Numbered from the stretch's first letter, positions 1 to 8,480 are shown. The stretch: DNA of 64,000 nucleotides from Mogibacterium sp. (GCA_017515425.1 JAFWFU010000007.1:62001-126000), one strand, 5' to 3'. The notes: generated by a model not told the origin, from the sequence alone. Program-made: numbers and translations.

Positions 1-88
1 ATCCATTCTCCTATCTCTCTGATTAAAACCTGACGCATATTTTTTAGACGATTTATTTCGTCAATTCTATCACATATACCCCCCGAGG

Positions 89-117
89 TTTATCTTTTAT
101 TGGAAAACAAGTATAAT
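89..117 (+). promoter_or_regulatory. putative promoter of gpsA
   Basis: A perfect TATAAT lies at 112-117. A weak -35-like TTTATC lies at 89-94, spaced 17 bases. It would give a leader of about 95 bases before the gpsA start. The -35 is poor, so this rests mainly on the -10 box. Confidence 0.4.
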
Positions 118-217
118 GAATTGGTCGCAGCCCTGCGCAGGTTCAGCAAAGCGGCTGCCTCAAAAATTCGTCATCAGTTCATATTCATATATAAAGAAAT
201 ATCGGAAGGAGACTCTA

Positions 218-1213
218 ATGAAAACAGTCGCAATTATCGGCGCCGGAAGCTTTGGAACGGCTCTGTCCACAATAGTCGCAGCCAAGGGCTGCAAAGTCAG
301 GTTTTTCGACACTGACAAGGCTCATCTCGAACGCATGAAGGAGAATATGGAAAATACGGACTATCTCCCAGGCGTAAAGCTCGAGGGTTACTACGAATTC
401 CTTGACGACAATAGGGCTGCCGTAGAGGGCGCGGACATCATCTTATTTGCCGTCCCTGCTCAGGTTTTCCGCGTGGCTGCAACAGCCATTATCCCCTATA
501 TAAAAGATGACGCCCTTATGATGAATATCGCCAAGGGCATAGAGCAGAAAAGCCTCAAATGCATGTCTCAGGTCGCTGAGGAAATCGGAATAGATATGGA
601 GAGATACTCCTGCATCTCAGGACCCTCCCATGCGGAGGAAGTCGGTATCGGAGTGCCAACCGCGGTTTCCATTTCCTCGAAGAATGAAGCGACCGCTCAT
701 GCGCTCGCGGATCTCTTCACCACCAAAAGATTCAGAATCTATATGAATGACGACCTCCTCGGCATGGAGCTCGCCGGTTCAATCAAGAATGTAATGGCAG
801 TCGGTTCAGGCATTATTGACGGTCTCGGCTTCGGGGACAATACCAGAGCCGCCATGATAACGAGAGCTATCGCAGAGATGACCCGCCTCGGCGTTAAAAT
901 GGGCGCGCGCCCCGAGACCTTCGCAGGGCTCTCCGGCGTGGGCGATATGATAGTAACCTGCACGAGTATGCATTCGCGCAATTTCCGCTGCGGCCGCCTC
1001 ATAGGTCAGGGCATGAACCCCGAAGAAGCGCGCAAGGAAATCGGCATGGTAGTCGAAGGCATGTTCACGGCGGAGTCGGCACACGACCTCGCGGCAAAAT
1101 ACGAGGTGGAAATGCCGATAGCGGAGTCAATCTATAACGTCATAAACGGCAAAGTCAATGTCAACGACGCCCTCGAAGATCTCATGGGTCGACCGAGAAG
1201 ATCAGAAATATAG
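218..1213 (+). CDS. gpsA: NAD(P)-dependent glycerol-3-phosphate dehydrogenase
   Basis: This cytosolic enzyme reduces dihydroxyacetone phosphate to sn-glycerol-3-phosphate for phospholipid synthesis. The N-terminal Rossmann motif GAGSFGTAL is at residues 8-16. The family signature around the catalytic lysine (GSIKNVMAVGSGIIDG) is present, followed by GLSGVGDMIVTC. The 331-residue length is normal. I chose ATG 218 because GGAAGGA lies just upstream (204-210) and the protein then begins right before the nucleotide-binding motif; the longer reading from 116 adds a non-homologous tail. It is a single gene, followed by a tRNA gene 187 bases on. Confidence 0.97.
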   Translation: MKTVAIIGAGSFGTALSTIVAAKGCKVRFFDTDKAHLERMKENMENTDYLPGVKLEGYYEFLDDNRAAVEGADIILFAVPAQVFRVAATAIIPYIKDDALMMNIAKGIEQKSLKCMSQVAEEIGIDMERYSCISGPSHAEEVGIGVPTAVSISSKNEATAHALADLFTTKRFRIYMNDDLLGMELAGSIKNVMAVGSGIIDGLGFGDNTRAAMITRAIAEMTRLGVKMGARPETFAGLSGVGDMIVTCTSMHSRNFRCGRLIGQGMNPEEARKEIGMVVEGMFTAESAHDLAAKYEVEMPIAESIYNVINGKVNVNDALEDLMGRPRRSEI

Positions 1214-1351
1214 AGAATATTTTGCCTGGTGCCAGCCACGCTATCACAAGGCAAAATGCTCGGGATAATCCAAAATACTCGTATTCAAAAGATTGCAGGC
1301 ATGAGATTGTCAATCATTAAATGAAAAATATACTTAAGATATATATTCCCT

Positions 1352-1394
1352 GTGATTCGGAATTTCGCCATTCCAAGGGCGGAGTTCCAATCAC
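1352..1394. repeat. long imperfect inverted repeat upstream of tRNA
   Basis: GTGATT-GGAA-TCGCC on the left pairs with GGGCGGA-TTCC-AATCAC on the right around a short loop, giving a long hairpin that ends six bases before the tRNA gene. No T tract follows on either strand, so it is not a simple terminator. A second 9-bp inverted repeat (1219-1257) sits earlier in the same gap. The rest of 1214-1400 shows nothing else recognisable. Confidence 0.5.
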
Positions 1395-1400
1395 AACTAT

Positions 1401-1476
1401 GCGCGTGTAGCTCAGAGGATAGAGTACTTCACTCCGAATGAAGGGGCCGCGGGTTCAATTCCCGCCACGCGCACCA
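1401..1476 (+). tRNA. tRNA-Arg (anticodon CCG)
   Basis: The 76-base gene folds as a full cloverleaf. The acceptor stem is GCGCGTG/CACGCGC, the anticodon stem is CTTCA/TGAAG with loop CTCCGAA, and the T arm is GCGGG/CCCGC with loop TTCAATT. Discriminator A and a genome-encoded CCA follow. The loop places CCG as the anticodon, so it reads the arginine codon CGG. Confidence 0.95.
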
Positions 1477-1510
1477 AACATACCAAAACAAAACATACCA
1501 CTACAAACAA

Positions 1511-1550
1511 AGAACGAATCTCGGTTTGCATTCCGAAATTCGCTCTTTTT
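1511..1550 (+). terminator. Rho-independent terminator after tRNA-Arg
   Basis: A 14-bp stem with G-T wobbles (AGAACGAATCTCGG against CCGAAATTCGCTCT) closes an 8-base loop and is followed by a T run at 1546-1550. It lies 35 bases past the tRNA and also separates it from the convergent rpsI operon. Confidence 0.8.
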
Positions 1551-1643
1551 GATTGCTTTTTGAGTTTTTTTGAACAGCGTCTGAGTCCGCCGAATATCTC
1601 CTGCAATATCCGAAAGCGTCGATAATAAATCGCTCCCTTCCGA

Positions 1644-2048
1644 TTATCTCTTCGAGAATTGGCTGGCTCTTCTCGCCTTCTTGAGTCCCGGTTTCTTACG
1701 CTCTTTCATGCGTGGGTCTCTTGTCAGGAATCCCGCTGCCTTAAGCATTGGTCTGTAAGCCTCTTCATCTACCTCGCAGAGTGCTCTGGAGATACCATGT
1801 CTGAGCGCTCCTGCCTGTCCCGTGAATCCGCCTCCGTTTACCGTCGCGATAACATCATAGCTTCCGAGAGTTCCCGTCAGCTCAAGAGGTCTCTTAACCT
1901 CGTTCTTAACTATATCCTTCTCACCGAAATAAGTATCGAGGTCTCTCTTGTTGATGATGATATTGCCTGCTCCGGGGAGAAGTCTAACTCTGGCTACGGA
2001 TGACTTTCTTCTGCCCGTTGCCTGATACATGGTCTTAGTCTTTGCCAT
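1644..2048 (-). CDS. rpsI: 30S ribosomal protein S9
   Basis: Ribosomal protein S9 of the small subunit; its basic C-terminal tail reaches the P-site tRNA. The 134 residues include [12 protein letters not shown] near the N-terminus, the [19 protein letters not shown] core and the conserved end [12 protein letters not shown]. It lies 16 bases downstream of rplM and is clearly cotranscribed with it, the usual bacterial order. Confidence 0.98.
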   Translation of the reverse strand: MAKTKTMYQATGRRKSSVARVRLLPGAGNIIINKRDLDTYFGEKDIVKNEVKRPLELTGTLGSYDVIATVNGGGFTGQAGALRHGISRALCEVDEEAYRPMLKAAGFLTRDPRMKERKKPGLKKARRASQFSKR

Positions 2049-2064
2049 TTCTTACTCCTCCTTT

Positions 2065-2493
2065 CTAAAACGTCCACTCTTCAGGCTTCTGAGCCTTATG
2101 TGGATGCTCAGCACCTGCGTAAACTTTAAGCTTCTTGAACATCTGGCGTCCGAGTTTGCCCTTAGGCATCATGCCGCGTACCGCGTGCTCGATAACCTGC
2201 TCCGGCTTCTTTGCTCTCATCTCGCCCAGCGTGGTCTCCTTGAGACCGCCCGGATAACCGCTATGTCTCTTATAGATTTTATCGGTTTCCTTCTTGCCTG
2301 TTACCGCCACCTTCTCTGCGTTGATGACTACGACGTAATCACCCGTGTCGATATGCGGCGTGTAAATCGGCTTTTTCTTTCCTCTCAGGATTGTTGCCGC
2401 CTCTACCGCGAGCTTTCCGAGAGTCTTGCCTTCTGCATCAATGACGTACCACTTGCGCTCCACGTCTGATGGCTTAGCGATAAATGACTTCAT
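2065..2493 (-). CDS. rplM: 50S ribosomal protein L13
   Basis: Ribosomal protein L13 of the large subunit. The 142 residues carry the family signatures [15 protein letters not shown] near residues 15-30, [18 protein letters not shown], and the [15 protein letters not shown] region. It is the first gene of the rplM-rpsI operon. The start ATG has an AAAGGAAAGGA ribosome site. A leader of about 280 bases lies between the promoter at 2782-2810 and the start. Confidence 0.98.
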   Translation of the reverse strand: MKSFIAKPSDVERKWYVIDAEGKTLGKLAVEAATILRGKKKPIYTPHIDTGDYVVVINAEKVAVTGKKETDKIYKRHSGYPGGLKETTLGEMRAKKPEQVIEHAVRGMMPKGKLGRQMFKKLKVYAGAEHPHKAQKPEEWTF

Positions 2494-2537
2494 AAGTCCT
2501 TTCCTTTCTACCTACTTGATTCCGCGTGCTTGGTATG

Positions 2538-2566
2538 AGTCCGCTATGGGTACCCATGCTTGGACT
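2538..2566 (-). promoter_or_regulatory. hairpin in rplM leader, possible L13 autoregulatory structure
   Basis: In the leader strand an outer AGTCC/GGACT stem encloses ATGGGTACCCAT, a perfect 12-base palindrome. It lies 45-73 bases before the rplM start. L13 leaders that bind the protein are known in Bacillota, but I cannot confirm that this matches that RNA family. Confidence 0.4.
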
Positions 2567-2741
2567 TTGGAATTTTTTCGGCTCGCCTACTCGGTATCGT
2601 CAGTCCCCTCAGGTCGAATCAAGTCGAATATTTCGAACCCCCAGGTCTGACCCCTACTGTTTCGGCATGACTAGTAATAAATTATTAGCGCTTCGGCTGC
2701 CGGCAATATGCCTGCCTCGGCTTCGCGTTGCCTTGCTTTTT

Positions 2742-2761
2742 GCGGGATAGCCCGCATTTTT
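2742..2761 (+). terminator. GC-rich hairpin with T tail inside the rplM leader region
   Basis: GCGGG/CCCGC closes a 4-base loop and is followed on the plus strand by ATTTTT. On the minus strand it would be near the 5' end of the rplM transcript, followed by an A run. As a plus-strand terminator it has no obvious upstream gene, so its role is uncertain. Confidence 0.4.
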
Positions 2762-2781
2762 CCTCTAAGGCACGCTTGAAT

Positions 2782-2810
2782 AGTATAATTGCGCAAACCC
2801 TTGAAGTCAA
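2782..2810 (-). promoter_or_regulatory. strong housekeeping promoter of rplM-rpsI
   Basis: On the minus strand TTGACT (2805-2810) and TATACT (2782-2787) are separated by exactly 17 bases, one mismatch each from consensus. The overlapping plus-strand sequence TATAAT at 2784-2789 could serve the divergent EamA gene, so the two -10 boxes may compete. Confidence 0.8.
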
Positions 2811-2836
2811 GCGATATTTTTGTTTTAATTATCGCC

Positions 2837-3742
2837 ATGAGCGAAAAAACAAAAGGCAATTTACTGCTGCTCTTCACGGCGATTTTATGGGGCAGCGGAT
2901 TTATATCTCAGAAGCTTGGGAACGAAGTTATGCCGCCCATGACATTCAATGCTGTGCGTCAGCTCATGGCAGGCGTAGTGCTGACTCCATTGGCACTTCG
3001 AAGCCTGCGGACGAGCGGTTATTTTTCGTGCGAACAATATAGCCAAGAGCAGATAGCATATAAAAGAAAGAGACTTTGGATTGCAGGCTTGCTCTGCGGA
3101 TTATTTCTTTTGGCTGGGACTGCGACCCAGCAGATAGGGCTTCTCACCGTCAGCGCGGGCAAGTCAGGATTTATTACTTCATTATATATAGTCCTCGTTC
3201 CGATTTTCAGCGCAGCAATCGGAAACAAGGTGAACGGGAAATCCGTGATATGCGTCATTATCGCTGCTGCCGGCTTCGCCATAATGAGTCTAAGTGGCGG
3301 TCTCGGCGGTGCAACTGCCGGCGATTGGCTCACCCTCACAAGCGCGGCGTCCTTCGCGGCGCAGATCCTCGTGGTAAACAAATTCGTGGACAAGGACAAT
3401 GCCGTGATCTTATCCCAGCTCCAATTCCTGGTATGCGGGTCTATCGGTCTTATAATCGCGGTCATTTCCGAAGCCCCGGCTTTGGCGGCTCTCATTGCGG
3501 GCATTCCCGTCCTGCTGTATCAGGCATTCGTCCCGACAGCCGGAGGCTATACCCTGCAAATCGTCGGTCAAAGATATGCGGACTCCACGACAGCCGCTCT
3601 TCTTATGAGCACGGAAGCTGTATTCGCAGCCATCTTCGGCGCTCTAATCCTCAGCGAAGCCATGAGCGGCAGAGAACTCCTCGGCGCAGGCATAATATTC
3701 GCCGCAATCATTCTCGCACAAGTCGATATTAAAAGAGCCTAA
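2837..3742 (+). CDS. EamA/DMT-superfamily membrane transporter
   Basis: A 301-residue inner-membrane protein with about ten hydrophobic segments in two repeated EamA halves. The first half begins with the typical AILWGSGFISQKLG. The second starts near residue 150 and carries STEAVFAAIFGALILSE in the penultimate helices. The family exports small metabolites or amino acids; the substrate cannot be read from sequence. ATG 2837 lacks a clear ribosome site. A TTG at 2789 would add 16 residues but overlaps the divergent promoter, so I prefer 2837. Confidence 0.85.
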   Translation: MSEKTKGNLLLLFTAILWGSGFISQKLGNEVMPPMTFNAVRQLMAGVVLTPLALRSLRTSGYFSCEQYSQEQIAYKRKRLWIAGLLCGLFLLAGTATQQIGLLTVSAGKSGFITSLYIVLVPIFSAAIGNKVNGKSVICVIIAAAGFAIMSLSGGLGGATAGDWLTLTSAASFAAQILVVNKFVDKDNAVILSQLQFLVCGSIGLIIAVISEAPALAALIAGIPVLLYQAFVPTAGGYTLQIVGQRYADSTTAALLMSTEAVFAAIFGALILSEAMSGRELLGAGIIFAAIILAQVDIKRA

Positions 3743-3863
3743 TCATCGGGCTTTCCCATTTGATGAATGAAAAGATTGTGCACATACAGTGCAATTATTG
3801 GGTCTCTATGTTATCATTTCTTTGTGTATGAAAGTAATATCATAATATATCCGGAGGTCAGTT

Positions 3864-4133
3864 ATGAAGCTTAAAGATGACTATATTGTATATCAGGCGA
3901 GCTCGGAAGAGAGCATTGCAGTAGCGACGGGAGATGAAGCTGACAATTTCAACGGATTGCTCCGCGCTAATAAGACAGCGGGGGAAATCTTAGAATTGCT
4001 GCGAAACGATATCACAGAGGAAGAGATCGTACAGGCGCTTCTCGACCGATACGACGCTGCCGAGGAAGAAATCAGAGAAGGTGTCAAAGAATGTCTCGAC
4101 TCTCTTCGCAAAGTGAGCGCTCTCGAAGAATAG
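3864..4133 (+). CDS. PqqD-family peptide chaperone (RRE-type), copy 1
   Basis: An 89-residue protein with the PqqD fold: N-terminal beta strands (DDYIVYQ, SIAVATG), then NGLLRANKTAGEILELL and the helical end with DRYDAAEEEIREGVKECLDSL. PqqD proteins bind the leader of a ribosomal peptide and present it to a radical SAM enzyme; PqqD-like proteins also accompany HPr-kinase-like proteins in EPS loci. A GGAGG site lies at 3853-3857. It pairs by similarity with the second copy at 13724. Its substrate is unknown; the small ORF at 5494-5640 is the nearest candidate. Confidence 0.85.
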   Translation: MKLKDDYIVYQASSEESIAVATGDEADNFNGLLRANKTAGEILELLRNDITEEEIVQALLDRYDAAEEEIREGVKECLDSLRKVSALEE

Positions 4134-4151
4134 CCAAGTCAATATTATAAG

Positions 4152-4307
4152 ATGAATATGCTTTGCGATAAAACTAATCCAACAATCAGCATTATCGTTC
4201 CCGTATATCGGGTCGAGCCATATCTTCGCTCCTGCCTCGACAGTGTTTTAATGCAGACCTTCACCGATTGGGAGATGATAATAGTTGACGATGGCTCTAC
4301 GGGCTAG
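4152..4307 (+). pseudogene. truncated GT2 glycosyltransferase N-terminus
   Basis: This short frame encodes 51 residues that match the start of a GT2 glycosyltransferase: [18 protein letters not shown], then IIVDDGSTG and a TAG stop. A complete GT2 protein would run for about 250 further residues, which are absent in all frames; the next gene starts 20 bases later. It is most likely a deletion remnant from the shuffling of glycosyltransferase genes in this locus. Confidence 0.75.
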
Positions 4308-4327
4308 AGCGAACAAATGTCTTAACA

Positions 4328-5455
4328 ATGTATAGAATACTTATCATAGGCTATCTGCCCTATATCAACGGAATATCCACTTCGGTTCTTAATATCTATC
4401 GCAATTTAGACCGAAGTCTTTTTCAGTATGATTTCCTCCTCAGTTCAGAATTCAGGAATGCAAATAGTCCTGACATTGAGGAAATTCGTTCCCTCGGAGC
4501 AGATATATATTATATGAATTATGATAATTATTCTTTCCCAAAATCCTCTCGCCAAAAATTTAAAGAGCTGATGTTATCAATACCGGATCTGAAAGGTGTT
4601 CATGTGCATGATCTAGCCACAATGGTCTATCCCCTGTATTTAGCGGACAGGCTTGGTTTTCCGATAAAGGTCATTCAGTGCCATACTGCGCGAAGCAAGA
4701 GCGTAACGAATAATCTAAAGAAATCAAGAAGTCAAATCGCCAAGCTCAATTTGATTAAAGGGAACCAATTTGACCGCTTCGCATGCAGTGATTTATCGGG
4801 ACTCTATGACTTCCCCGGACTATCCTACGAGATAATGCCAAACGCCGTGGATATTGACAGATTCACATATAATAAATTATATCGTTCACTTGTCAGACAA
4901 AAGCTCGGAATAAAGGACTCCTCCACTGTAATCGGCTCTGTCGGAAATGTATACTACGTTAAAAAGCCTCTATTCTCCATTGAGATATTCCATAGATTTC
5001 ATCTCAAAAATCCCGATAGCTATTATTTTGTCCTGGGCAGTGGCAATATGCTGAATAATGTTCGTGATTACGCCAAGGAGAATGGTATTTCGGACAGAGT
5101 GTTTATCTTCGGCTCGAGACTCGATATAGATATATATTATAATGCGATGGATATAGTAATCCAGCCTTCTGCTTCTGAGGGTCTGCCTAATTCATTAGTC
5201 GAGGCTCAGACCTCCGGTCTTCCCTGTCTGGTATCCGATGAGATTTCAGATATGGTCAGACTTACTCCACTTATAAGATTTATGTCATTATCCGAGGATG
5301 CCGAGTCGTGGGCGAATGAATTAGCGTCCATAAATAATAGCAGAGGTGAGCGGCGCGAATGGAGAAAAGAGATTAAATCAGCGGGATACGATATAAAAGA
5401 TGTCAGCAAAACACTGATGAATCTGTACTTAGACAGAATACATCAGTGCAAGTAA
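4328..5455 (+). CDS. GT4-family glycosyltransferase (EPS)
   Basis: A 375-residue GT-B-fold retaining glycosyltransferase that probably adds a sugar to the lipid-linked EPS repeat unit in the cytoplasm. The acceptor-side N-terminus reads GYLPYINGIST. The donor-side C-terminal half carries the EX7E motif in SEGLPNSLVEAQ followed by GLPCLVSDE. It closely resembles the genes at 9326 and 29559 (shared ACSDLSG, NAVDIDRF-like and GLPCLVSD motifs), so these are local paralogues. It converges on the small ORF at 5494-5640. Confidence 0.9.
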   Translation: MYRILIIGYLPYINGISTSVLNIYRNLDRSLFQYDFLLSSEFRNANSPDIEEIRSLGADIYYMNYDNYSFPKSSRQKFKELMLSIPDLKGVHVHDLATMVYPLYLADRLGFPIKVIQCHTARSKSVTNNLKKSRSQIAKLNLIKGNQFDRFACSDLSGLYDFPGLSYEIMPNAVDIDRFTYNKLYRSLVRQKLGIKDSSTVIGSVGNVYYVKKPLFSIEIFHRFHLKNPDSYYFVLGSGNMLNNVRDYAKENGISDRVFIFGSRLDIDIYYNAMDIVIQPSASEGLPNSLVEAQTSGLPCLVSDEISDMVRLTPLIRFMSLSEDAESWANELASINNSRGERREWRKEIKSAGYDIKDVSKTLMNLYLDRIHQCK

Positions 5456-5493
5456 TCAGTATCGTTTAGGGATTGTTCAGGCGAATACGCCTA

Positions 5494-5640
5494 TCATAAA
5501 AACGGCGGACACCCCGGTGGCAATGGTGGCGGCGGCTCTACATAAGTAATGGCAGGTTCAGTTGGGTAGGAACTGAAAATAATTTCTTCATCAAGATATA
5601 CTATCCTAATCGCCGGTCTCACAAATTTTTCTTTTTTCAT
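5494..5640 (-). CDS. candidate RiPP precursor peptide, proline-rich core
   Basis: A 48-residue ORF. AGGTGA lies five bases before its ATG and a strong promoter stands upstream (5682-5711). The N-terminal part has a leader-like pattern (VRPAIRIVYLDEEIIFSS) that matches the Cys-rich peptide at 12523 (RKPQIEAVYFD, then DDILLLSS). The C-terminal part is very different: YVEPPPPLPPGCPPFL, proline-rich with one cysteine at position 44. It has no signal peptide. It lies near PqqD copy 1. Similar short proteins with a KP-I-V-FD start are common in Clostridia; precursor status is inference. Confidence 0.6.
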   Translation of the reverse strand: MKKEKFVRPAIRIVYLDEEIIFSSYPTEPAITYVEPPPPLPPGCPPFL

Positions 5641-5681
5641 ATCGTTCACCTAGATTATACGCTATAACTATACGCAGATTA

Positions 5682-5711
5682 ATTATATATTAAAATTTTC
5701 AAAAATTTCAA
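5682..5711 (-). promoter_or_regulatory. promoter of the small ORF at 5494-5640
   Basis: TTGAAA (5706-5711) and TATAAT (5682-5687) on the minus strand are 18 bases apart. The predicted start lies about 35 bases before the ATG. A second TATAAT at 5654-5659 is too close to the ribosome site to serve. Confidence 0.6.
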
Positions 5712-5752
5712 GAAAAATATCAATACCTCTGTGTACCTCTGTGTAAATATCA

Positions 5753-7036
5753 CTATCCCTTGGAGTTTACATGCATTTCAGGCTCCTCTCCCTTCATAAC
5801 CGCTATGATTCGCGCTCTGGCATTTGCAAGGCTCTTTTCGTCCCTCGTCATAACATAGAGGTTCTGACTGCCGCCCGAATATGTCGGCATCATTGCATCA
5901 CCGCCCGTTATCGTGCTCTTGTAAATTCTCCACTCCTGATTATCGGCAAGCTGCTTTCTTACAAGTTCCCTTATCTCCTTAGGGCTGAAACTCATCTTGA
6001 AATAGTCCTGCAGCTCGGACAGTATGCTGCTGTAATTGATAATCATGGACGGACTGCTTACAGCCTTCCTGAATATAGCCTCAAACACCGCCTGCTGATT
6101 TCTTATCCTCTGCCTGTCGCCTTCCTCGAAGGCATATCTCGTCCTTGAGAACGCGAGCGCCTGCTCTCCGTTCATATGATTTGTACCCACATGCACAGTC
6201 CAATCATTGGTCGGGCTGAACTCATACTCGGAATACACATCAATCCCGCCTATAGCGTCTATGAACTTCCTCACAGTCGTGAAATTGACCTTGACATAAT
6301 AGTTCGGCTCTATATCCAGCAGGCTGCCCTCAGCCGCCATGGTGGACTCAACGCCATAATAGCCCGTATGCGTCAGCTTATCCAAGGCTCCCCCATGCTC
6401 AGCCAGCGAAATCTGATAGTCTCTCGGGATCGAAGTCATAAGGAGTTGATGAGTCCTCGGATTGACCGTCAGAACCATATTGACGTCAGACCTTCCCGGC
6501 TCATCAATCACGCCCTCTGTATCTATTCCCGTTATCACGACATGGAAGGTATCGTCCTCAACGCTTTCTACGGGCTTTTCATTTTCTGCGCTTGTGGCGG
6601 ATAGAAACGACATGGTGGTGAATGTATAAACGGTTCCGACCCCGTAAAAGAAAATGAGGAGCAGAGCGAGCAGGGCGGCGAGAATGCGAGTCCCCTTCTT
6701 CCTGCCGCGGCTTCTTAGCCCCATTACAACAGCGGCGGTGACAACGGCCAATATAACAGCTATCGCCAGCATCCATGTCTTGGGAAACATATTCAAATAA
6801 ATGAGCGAAGCTGTGAATGCGGCAAGCATCAAAAGATAGCTGCCGGTCAGAAATCTTACAGACCTGCTGACTTTTTTGCGCCCATATCTTCTCTTATAAT
6901 TTCTTTTATAATTGGCGAGGTATCTGTCGTCCGCTTCCTGTTCAGCCTTTTTAATGAGAGCCCTGTCCTCATCACTGAGGCTCCTTGCCTTGGATTCCTT
7001 CACTTCCTCACCATAGCTTTGCCTTTTATCATCCAT
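5753..7036 (-). CDS. LytR-CpsA-Psr (LCP) family glycopolymer transferase
   Basis: LCP proteins attach lipid-linked glycopolymers to peptidoglycan outside the membrane. The 427-residue protein has a charged cytoplasmic N-terminus, three hydrophobic segments between about residues 60 and 145, then the LCP domain with ITGIDTEG, GRSDVNMVLTVNP, IPRDYQ, GGIDV and ALAFSRTRYAFEEGDRQR, which include the conserved Arg and Asp residues. In this locus it is the likely final ligase for the exported polysaccharide. It is divergent from the nucleotidyltransferase gene at 7152. Confidence 0.93.
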   Translation of the reverse strand: MDDKRQSYGEEVKESKARSLSDEDRALIKKAEQEADDRYLANYKRNYKRRYGRKKVSRSVRFLTGSYLLMLAAFTASLIYLNMFPKTWMLAIAVILAVVTAAVVMGLRSRGRKKGTRILAALLALLLIFFYGVGTVYTFTTMSFLSATSAENEKPVESVEDDTFHVVITGIDTEGVIDEPGRSDVNMVLTVNPRTHQLLMTSIPRDYQISLAEHGGALDKLTHTGYYGVESTMAAEGSLLDIEPNYYVKVNFTTVRKFIDAIGGIDVYSEYEFSPTNDWTVHVGTNHMNGEQALAFSRTRYAFEEGDRQRIRNQQAVFEAIFRKAVSSPSMIINYSSILSELQDYFKMSFSPKEIRELVRKQLADNQEWRIYKSTITGGDAMMPTYSGGSQNLYVMTRDEKSLANARARIIAVMKGEEPEMHVNSKG

Positions 7037-7151
7037 ATCCGGCTACCTCTTTATGCCACCTCAGCGGTCGGCACTATATAGATTGTACCAAATGGCTGGC
7101 TGTCACGCCATAAATATAGTACAATGATGAAACTGTTTATGGGAGGATATT

Positions 7152-8384
7152 TTGGACGGGAAGAAGTCATTTTTCAATGATGTTTACCAGGCGGTCTTGT
7201 CACTCACCTCCGCCGCTTTATTCGATTCGCCGCTCAGCATTCCAGAAAATACGGATATGCGAGCCGTTTTCAATGAGGTAAAAAGCCAGCAAAACGCGTC
7301 TCTCACCTATCCCCTCATCTGTTCACTCGGTTCAGCGAATATTCCCCCTGATGTTATGAAAGAATGGGATTCTCTTCGCAGTATGTATATCAGAAACAGC
7401 GTTCTGAACATCAGCGAGCATTTCCGCGTCCACAAACTGCTGCGTGGAAACAACATCCCCTATGTGATACTTAAAGGGATCGCTTCTGGTCTCTACTATC
7501 CCGATTATATCGTAAGAGCCTGTGGCGATGTGGACTTCCTTGTTAAAAAAGATGATTACGAGAGAGCCGCAGCCCTTCTCGAAGCCGAGGGCTTTCATTT
7601 GGTATTAGAACACGATAAGCATAAGGAGTATTCCAATGGCGGCATTCCCTATGAACTTCACTGTGATATAGTCGGCGTGCCGGACACGGATATAAAAGGC
7701 GTATTCGACCAATTCTTTTCGGATATTATCGAAAAAGCCTCCGAGTTCAAACACGGCGACTCCGTCTGTATGATTCCCTCGGATATACACCATGCGGTAA
7801 TCCTGCTGCTTCACAAGGCTGAACATCTGCGCAGGGACGGAATAGGTCTCAGGCATCTCTGCGATTGGGCTGCCTTCGTCTCTTCAATGAGCGATGATTT
7901 CTTTATCGAAGAATTGCAGCCCTGTCTCAAGGAAATGGGGTTATGGCAGTTTGCTCTCATTATGACGGATCTATGCACGGAATATCTCGGGCTCAGAAAA
8001 TGCCAATGGGCGGGCAGAACCGACCCCGAATATCTTTATAGAGTGATGAATGATATTCTCTCATCAGGAGAATTCGGCAACAAAAATGCCGCCGCCGAAA
8101 CAATCGCGAGGAGACATGCCTCGCATGGCGTGATCCATGGAGAGAAGGGTTTTGTCCGGGTGTTTTTCAATATGATGAGCGACAGCGCCAAAGCCGCCTT
8201 CCCCATTGCGGAAAGACTGCCTGTCTTGCTTCCTGCCGCATACCTTTATGTCAGCCTCAGACATGTTATCAGGCTTGTCACGGGGCGGCGCTCCCTATCC
8301 GGCACAGCCAATCTTCTAAGGGAATCCGGTGAACATCGCGCCATATTTGATGAATGGCGGCTGTTTGAGAAGGAATCCCAATAA
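7152..8384 (+). CDS. nucleotidyltransferase-family protein (NTP_transf_5 type)
   Basis: A 410-residue protein with a nucleotidyltransferase fold: LKG at 107-109 and the metal-binding pattern GDVDFLV near 125-131, followed by an ELHCDIVG segment. Members of this family (PF14907 as I recall it) occur with PqqD and HPr-kinase-like proteins in lasso-peptide and EPS clusters; their reaction is mostly unproven. Start is TTG 7152, chosen because GGGAGGA lies four bases upstream; the next Met is at residue 36. It may act with the kinase-like gene at 37310 and PqqD at 3864. Confidence 0.8.
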   Translation: MDGKKSFFNDVYQAVLSLTSAALFDSPLSIPENTDMRAVFNEVKSQQNASLTYPLICSLGSANIPPDVMKEWDSLRSMYIRNSVLNISEHFRVHKLLRGNNIPYVILKGIASGLYYPDYIVRACGDVDFLVKKDDYERAAALLEAEGFHLVLEHDKHKEYSNGGIPYELHCDIVGVPDTDIKGVFDQFFSDIIEKASEFKHGDSVCMIPSDIHHAVILLLHKAEHLRRDGIGLRHLCDWAAFVSSMSDDFFIEELQPCLKEMGLWQFALIMTDLCTEYLGLRKCQWAGRTDPEYLYRVMNDILSSGEFGNKNAAAETIARRHASHGVIHGEKGFVRVFFNMMSDSAKAAFPIAERLPVLLPAAYLYVSLRHVIRLVTGRRSLSGTANLLRESGEHRAIFDEWRLFEKESQ

Positions 8385-8480
8385 TACATAAATTCACATT
8401 CTCGAAAAGCCTCTGCAAATCTGATTCAGAGGCATTCGGTGATTAGGAATAAAGAAATAGCCAAAGAAATGACTTAAAAA

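Noticed and set aside
1401..1476. Integration of an element at the tRNA-Arg gene
   Set aside because: No second copy of the tRNA 3' end and no integrase gene occur in the window.
2671..2877. Minus-strand frame over the rplM promoter
   Set aside because: It covers the promoter and leader, has no ribosome site and a composition unlike the neighbouring genes.
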